A stretch of 60,764 nt of DNA, from the NCBI GenBank assembly GCA_903831255.1, contig CAIKWZ010000065.1, forward strand, positions 1 through 60,764, read 5' to 3'. The notes under the pieces were generated by a model, which was not told the origin of the DNA, ran no database searches, and saw nothing but the letters and a program-made list of their open reading frames with translations. Each line of letters begins with the position of its first letter. The first letter of the stretch is position 1. The position numbers and the translations under genes were made by a program. Of this stretch, positions 56,335 through 60,764 are shown one piece after another. This DNA comes from an uncultured Alphaproteobacteria bacterium. GTDB taxonomy: Bacteria; Pseudomonadota; Alphaproteobacteria; Caulobacterales; Hyphomonadaceae.

Positions 56335-57651
56335 ATGACCGCACCTGCCTCAGCCTCCATGCCCGAGGATGCGCGGACCCCGGCCTATAGCTGGGTTGTG
56401 CTGGCCATGCTGTGCGTCATCTACACCTTCAATTTTCTGGACCGCCAATTGATCTCAATCCTGACAGAGCCGATCCGCAAGGAACTCGGGCTCTCCGACC
56501 TTCAGATGGGTCTGCTCGGAGGGATCTACTTCGCGGCCTTCTACACCATAATCGGCGTCATTGTCGGCGCGCTGGCGGACAGGACAAGCCGGGTCCGTAT
56601 TCTATTCATCGGCTCGTTTTTGTGGAGCCTGTTCACGATCGCCTGCGGCATGGCGAAAACCTATCCGATGCTCATGGCGGCCCGCATGGGAGTAGGGGTC
56701 GGAGAGGCCGCAGGCGCCCCGCCGTCCTACTCAATCATTTCGGATTACTTCCCGGCTCGTCGAAGGGGGATGGCGCTCGGACTGTTCTCCCTGGGGGTTC
56801 CGTTTGGGATGGCGCTTGGCGCCGGACTGGGCGCGAAAATCGCAGAACTTTACGGCTGGAGAAGTGCGTTCATCTTTATTGGGGCAGCTGGAATCGTAGC
56901 GTCCTTCTTTCTTCTGCTTATTGTCCGCGAACCACGACGAGGCGCGCAGGAACCTGTCTCCTCAGAGCCCCCGACGTCCACCGTCCAGCCCAGTTTCGTC
57001 AGCACAGTGAAGATGTTTTTCAGTCGCCCCACGCTTCTGTTCACAGCCCTGGCATGCGGAGCGACGGCGTTTGTCGGCTACGGGGTGCTGAACTGGACAG
57101 CCCCCTTCCTGACCCGCGTAAAGGGCATCAACATGGGCGAGATCGCCCTCTACTACAGCCTGATGCTGGCGATATGCATGGGGGCGGGAACGTTTTTGTC
57201 CGGCCAGCTGGCGGACTGGCTGTCAAGGCGAGCCAAGCATTGGTACGCTCTGGTGCCGATGATAGCGCTGATCGCCGCGGTGCCATTCTACATAGGATTT
57301 GTCTGGGCTCCGACCTGGCAGATCTCGATGGCCTTTCTTGCCGTCCCGACACTCTTGAACAACGCCTATCTGGCCCCAGCGCTGGCCGTCGTGCAGAACT
57401 CCGTCAGACCGGAGCAGAGAACCACATCAGGCGCTCTCTTGCTGATGGTGCTGAACCTGATCGGCCTGGGTCTAGGTCCGACTTTCGTCGGCGGCATGTC
57501 GACGGCGTTGACGCCTGAACATGGTGAAGTCATCGCACTTCAGCTCGCAATGTACGCCCTCGCCCCGTTTTACGCGGTCGCGATCTTCTTTCTCATACTC
57601 GAGGCAGGAGCGCTGCGGCGAGAGGAGAAAAGGGCCCTCGAGACCACCTGA
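56335..57651 (+). CDS. MFS transporter (spinster-like)
   Basis: The 438-aa protein with 12 predicted helices has the family start YSWVVLAMLCVIYTFNFLDRQLISILTEPI and motif A GALADRTSRVRIL. RMGVGVGEAAGAPPSYSIISDYFPARRRGMA follows, which is typical of the spinster-like/hexuronate branch of the MFS. The substrate is unknown. GGGAG precedes the ATG. It is divergent from ettA (205-bp gap) and followed by the PqaA-like gene 107 bp downstream. Confidence 0.88.
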   Translation: MTAPASASMPEDARTPAYSWVVLAMLCVIYTFNFLDRQLISILTEPIRKELGLSDLQMGLLGGIYFAAFYTIIGVIVGALADRTSRVRILFIGSFLWSLFTIACGMAKTYPMLMAARMGVGVGEAAGAPPSYSIISDYFPARRRGMALGLFSLGVPFGMALGAGLGAKIAELYGWRSAFIFIGAAGIVASFFLLLIVREPRRGAQEPVSSEPPTSTVQPSFVSTVKMFFSRPTLLFTALACGATAFVGYGVLNWTAPFLTRVKGINMGEIALYYSLMLAICMGAGTFLSGQLADWLSRRAKHWYALVPMIALIAAVPFYIGFVWAPTWQISMAFLAVPTLLNNAYLAPALAVVQNSVRPEQRTTSGALLLMVLNLIGLGLGPTFVGGMSTALTPEHGEVIALQLAMYALAPFYAVAIFFLILEAGALRREEKRALETT

Positions 57652-57758
57652 CACGGCCTGAAACATACCGCCAGCCTGAGGTGGGACCCCAAGTCATGCT
57701 GGCGAAAAAGGGCCGAACGGATTAGTCTTCCCCAAAAACAACATGGGGAGTGAGAACA

Positions 57759-59240
57759 ATGGTCCGCGGAACACGACACGTCCTGATTGCGTTCTCGGTT
57801 ATGCTTGGCCTTGCAGCCTGCGAGAAACAGGCACAGGAGATATCGCCGCAGGCCTCTGTCGAACAGTCGGCGAGCCTCGAAGTCAGACCCGAAGAACGCA
57901 CCGCCCTTGATACCTACGTCGAGGTGAAAGACCCGGTCTACGGATGGAAAGAGGTCTCAAGCTTTGCGGGCGATGGATACACAGGCCATGTCCTTGAGTT
58001 GACCTCCCAGTCGTGGCGCACTGACGCGGACGTCGACCGGCCAGTCTGGACACATTGGCTAACAGTCCTCATTCCCACCGAGGTCACAAGCGACAAAGCG
58101 CTGTTGTTCATCGGCGGAGGCGACAACGGAGATCCGGTTCCAACAAAGGCCTCTGACCGCGCCGCGCGGATCGCCGTTGAAACGCAGTCTGTGGTCGCAG
58201 ACCTCGGAATGGTCCCAAACCAGCCGCTTTACTTCACCGACACTCCCAAGACCGCGCGTTATGAGGATGATCTGATCGCCTATTCGCGAGTCAAGCATTT
58301 CACCACGAAGGACGACACATGGCTCGTCCGACTGGCGATGGTCAAAAGCGGTGTAAGGGCCATGGACGCTGTTCAGGAGTTTATAACTTCGAGGCAGGAC
58401 CCGGCCCTGAAGGTGAATGAATTCGTAGTCGCCGGAGGTTCAAAGCGTGGATGGACCACCTGGCTGGTAGGAGCGGTAGATCCTCGCGTCATCGCTATCA
58501 TGCCCCTCGTCATCGACGCCCTGAATAGCGAGGCCATAACCCGGCACCATTTTGAGGTCCTCGGGTTCTTCGCGCCCTCGCTTGAGGACTATGTCAACAA
58601 CGGACTGTTCCCTCACAAGATCGGAACGCCCGAGTACCAGGAGGTTTTGGCGATAGAAGACCCCTACAATTATCGCGGGCGCGCCCGCCTGACGATCCCG
58701 AAGTTCCTCATGAACGCTTCGGGAGATGAGTTCTTCCTGCCTGACAACTCCCAGTTCTACTATGCGGACCTCCCCGCTGAGAAACGACTGAGATACGTAC
58801 CTAACTCCCGCCATAACCTCGCAGAAACCGACGCAGTCGACTCGATGCTTGCCTTCTACCGGTCAGTGATCGAAGGGAAGTCTCGCCCGGAGTACTCTTG
58901 GACAAAGGGGGCTGACGGAGCCCTGGTCGTAAAGACAACGACCAAGCCCTCGGCCGTGACGCTTTGGCAGGCGACCAACCCGAACGCCCGGGATTTCCGC
59001 GTGGAAGAAATCGGGAAAGCCTACGTCGCCACGCCGCTTGAGGCGCAGGGAGACGGAACATTCATGGCGAAGGTCGCACCTCCAGAAAAAGGCTTCACGG
59101 CGTTTTTCATCGAATTGACCTTCGACAGCGGCGCTCCAACCCCCTTCAAATTCTCAACCGAGGTGAGCATCGTCCCGAATGTCATCCCCTATAAATTTGA
59201 GGATGCTGCTGCGAAGTATCCTCTGAAAGCGCAGCCCTGA
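57759..59240 (+). CDS. PhoPQ-activated pathogenicity-related protein (PqaA-like) lipoprotein
   Basis: The 493-aa protein has a signal and lipobox (GLAAC). It matches the PhoPQ_related family (Pfam PF10142): YVEVKDPVYGWKE, HWLTVLIPTEV, LLFIGGGDNGDP, FVVAGGSKRGWTTWL (nucleophile-type Ser in an alpha/beta-hydrolase turn), FLMNASGDEFFLPDNSQFYY and YVPNSRHNLAETD (likely Asp and His of the triad). It is probably an exported hydrolase of unknown substrate. GGGGAG is 8 nt before the ATG at 57759; the GTG three codons earlier overlaps it. Confidence 0.88.
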   Translation: MVRGTRHVLIAFSVMLGLAACEKQAQEISPQASVEQSASLEVRPEERTALDTYVEVKDPVYGWKEVSSFAGDGYTGHVLELTSQSWRTDADVDRPVWTHWLTVLIPTEVTSDKALLFIGGGDNGDPVPTKASDRAARIAVETQSVVADLGMVPNQPLYFTDTPKTARYEDDLIAYSRVKHFTTKDDTWLVRLAMVKSGVRAMDAVQEFITSRQDPALKVNEFVVAGGSKRGWTTWLVGAVDPRVIAIMPLVIDALNSEAITRHHFEVLGFFAPSLEDYVNNGLFPHKIGTPEYQEVLAIEDPYNYRGRARLTIPKFLMNASGDEFFLPDNSQFYYADLPAEKRLRYVPNSRHNLAETDAVDSMLAFYRSVIEGKSRPEYSWTKGADGALVVKTTTKPSAVTLWQATNPNARDFRVEEIGKAYVATPLEAQGDGTFMAKVAPPEKGFTAFFIELTFDSGAPTPFKFSTEVSIVPNVIPYKFEDAAAKYPLKAQP

Positions 59241-59269
59241 GGGACATTCGGGCGCAGACAAACGCCGGA

Positions 59270-59782
59270 TCAGGCGGTCGGGAGAACCATCCCGGCCGTC
59301 ATGGCGTCACAGACGCGCCTGAGACCTTCGGCATCAATGGCGTCAAATGCATTAGGTTCAGTTGAATCAACATCAAGGACCGCAATCAGACCTCCGTCAG
59401 GTCCGTAGACAGGCACGACGATTTCCGATCTTGACCGGCTGTCGCAGGCGATGTGACCGGGAAAGTCGTGAACATCGGGGACAATTATGGTCTCTCGGCG
59501 AGACGCGCAGGCCCCGCAAACCCCCTTTTCAAACGGAATACGGAGGCATCCAAGAGTGCCCTGATAGGGTCCTACAACCAGCTCCCTGTCCTTCAGACGA
59601 TCCACCTCATAAAATCCGCACCAGAAAAACCGCTCGCCGAAAGCGCTGACCAGCAGCGAAACAGTTGTGGCGTATCGGGCAGTCATCGAAGTCTCGCCAA
59701 GCGTGATGGCTCCGATCTCGACGATCAGATCCGCATATCGCTGAGACCGGTCCCCCGACCAGACAGCTTGACGTTCAGCCAT
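59270..59782 (-). CDS. msrC: Free methionine-(R)-sulfoxide reductase (GAF domain)
   Basis: The 170-aa GAF-fold enzyme reduces free Met-R-sulfoxide. Catalytic and resolving cysteines are all present: Cys79 (GPYQGTLGCLRIPF), Cys89 (GVCG) and Cys113 (GHIACDSRSRSEIVVP). These match the E. coli enzyme with a 5-residue offset. The chemistry recycles oxidised methionine and uses thioredoxin. It is a single gene converging on the PqaA-like gene. Confidence 0.95.
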   Translation of the reverse strand: MAERQAVWSGDRSQRYADLIVEIGAITLGETSMTARYATTVSLLVSAFGERFFWCGFYEVDRLKDRELVVGPYQGTLGCLRIPFEKGVCGACASRRETIIVPDVHDFPGHIACDSRSRSEIVVPVYGPDGGLIAVLDVDSTEPNAFDAIDAEGLRRVCDAMTAGMVLPTA

Positions 59783-59974
59783 GCGCAGCCTCCCTAAAAA
59801 TGCGAGCCAAAGCGTCGCCCTCTCCGGCGGAAGGCGTCAAAGTCCGCCGCTTTGACAACTCGGCTCGCCCTGCCAGGCCGGCAGCAAGAGACGACGCGCA
59901 GTCGAGAGAGCTTACATCCATTTCATGGAAATGTATAAGTCGTCTCGCTCAGAACCAGGAACGGAGTCGGCGCT

Positions 59975-60604
59975 GTGTACATCCCGGGGATCTTCGCCGA
60001 GACAGATGAGACGCTTATCACCCGCTTTGTAGATACACATCCACTTGCGACGTTGGTGGGTATCGTCGACGGACGACCTATGGCCGATCATTTGCCATTT
60101 GTTCGTGTCGATCATCTGATTGAGGGAGGAGTGATGGCGTCGCATGTTGCGAAGGCCAACCCGACCTGGAGGCTGGCGGACGAAAGCCCGGATGTTCTCC
60201 TGATCTTCTCTGGGGCCGACGCCTATATTTCTCCATCTCTCTATCCCACGAAACGAGAGACCCACGAAGTGGTGCCTACCTACAATTACATCAGCGTCCA
60301 TGTGCACGGTCGTCTGACCTGCTCTCATGATCGGGAAGACAAACTAAGGTGCGTTTCTCTGCTGACCCAGAGAATGGAGCAAGGGAATGATGAACCGTGG
60401 AGCGTTACAGACGCCCCGGAGAGGTACATCCAGAAAATGCTGGAGGGGATCGTCGCAATCAACCTCGAAATTCTGAGCATTCAGGCGAAGATCAAGGCCA
60501 GCCAAAACCGCGTGATGAAAGATCAGATCGGCGTTCTGAACGGACTGAGAACGGATGTGCGTACGATCGAGGCTGCGAATGTCATATCAGCCAGGATCGA
60601 GTGA
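59975..60604 (+). CDS. FMN-binding PaiB-family protein
   Basis: The 209-aa protein matches the PaiB/FMN-binding split-barrel family: MYIPGIFAETD start, HPLATLVG...ADHLPF, ASHVAKANPTW, VLLIFSGADAYISPSLYPTK and VPTYNYISVHVHG. B. subtilis PaiB was named a transcriptional repressor of sporulation and protease genes, but the fold is an FMN-binding oxidoreductase type and regulation should not be assumed. The start is a GTG at 59975 with GGAG about 10 nt upstream. Confidence 0.92.
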   Translation: MYIPGIFAETDETLITRFVDTHPLATLVGIVDGRPMADHLPFVRVDHLIEGGVMASHVAKANPTWRLADESPDVLLIFSGADAYISPSLYPTKRETHEVVPTYNYISVHVHGRLTCSHDREDKLRCVSLLTQRMEQGNDEPWSVTDAPERYIQKMLEGIVAINLEILSIQAKIKASQNRVMKDQIGVLNGLRTDVRTIEAANVISARIE

Positions 60605-60671
60605 TCCGCGGCAGAAATCCCGAGACCACTTAGGGTCACAGCAAACCACAAGACTTTTGCGATGATTACGT

Positions 60672-60745
60672 TGGAGCGGGTGAAGGGAATCGAACCCTCG
60701 TCGTAAGCTTGGGAAGCTTCTGCTCTACCATTGAGCTACACCCGC
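60672..60745 (-). tRNA. tRNA-Gly (anticodon CCC)
   Basis: The 74-nt cloverleaf on the minus strand has acceptor GCGGGTG/CACCCGC, D arm TAGCTCAATGGTAGAGC, anticodon loop TTCCCAA (CCC), T arm GAGGGTTCGATTCCCTT, discriminator T and encoded CCA. The anticodon stem has a G-A mismatch at its first pair (positions 27-43), and the overall layout resembles other tRNA-Gly(CCC) genes. Confidence 0.94.
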
Positions 60746-60764
60746 CACGATTTCAGATTAGCCC

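Overview
The window (60,764 bp, moderately GC-rich) is ordinary chromosome of an alphaproteobacterium. This rests on gene content and order: a complete division and cell-wall (dcw) cluster beginning with mraZ, a methionine synthase split into two proteins, an ArsR-methyltransferase fusion heading the methionine genes, and the helicase-S4-fdxA-carD neighbourhood. A family-level placement (Caulobacterales, Hyphomonadaceae or Parvularculaceae-like) is inference only. I see no phage, transposon, CRISPR array or plasmid signature.

Layout. (1) 1-114: tail of a peroxiredoxin-like gene. (2) 204-28924, minus strand: the dcw cluster, transcribed right to left as mraZ-rsmH-ftsL-ftsI-murE-murF-mraY-murD-ftsW-murG-murC, then a secreted protein of unknown function, an extensin-like lipoprotein and murB, and, after an interruption, ddl-ftsQ-ftsA-ftsZ-lpxC-DUF4349 lipoprotein-bamD, closed by a strong terminator at 147-173. 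Most junctions from mraZ to murC overlap by 1-11 nt, so the genes are probably translationally coupled. The interruption (about 6.5 kb, 7707-14242) holds a beta-propeller lipoprotein, a HAD phosphatase, a DUF454 membrane protein and two tandem paralogous serine-hydrolase lipoproteins, mostly on the opposite strand. (3) 28925-29625: a five-unit 10-bp repeat that looks like a MraZ operator, then the RNase P RNA gene. (4) 29.7-36.3 kb: small cytochrome c, cell-wall amidase, EamA transporter, DnaJ/TerB protein, DEAD-box RNA helicase and a BaiN-type flavoprotein. (5) 36.3-42.0 kb, minus strand: a methionine operon, sahR-like regulator-metF-metH (homocysteine part)-metH (folate/B12/activation part), headed by a promoter in which an operator dyad overlaps the -10 box. 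(6) 42.3-47.2 kb: small exported protein, MFS transporter, amidohydrolase, rpmB and enoyl-CoA hydratase. (7) 47.7-52.2 kb: SUV3-like helicase with an apparent CTG start, S4-domain protein, fdxA, carD and tRNA-Arg(CCT). (8) 52.4-60.7 kb: membrane protein of unknown function, SDR, ettA, MFS transporter, PqaA-like lipoprotein, free-methionine sulfoxide reductase, PaiB-like flavoprotein and tRNA-Gly(CCC).

No wholly new multigene system is evident. The best leads are the non-canonical start of the helicase gene, the five-box MraZ-type array, the apparently leaderless SahR-type autoregulated promoter, the interruption of the dcw cluster by surface-directed hydrolases, and the two uncharacterised envelope genes between murC and murB.
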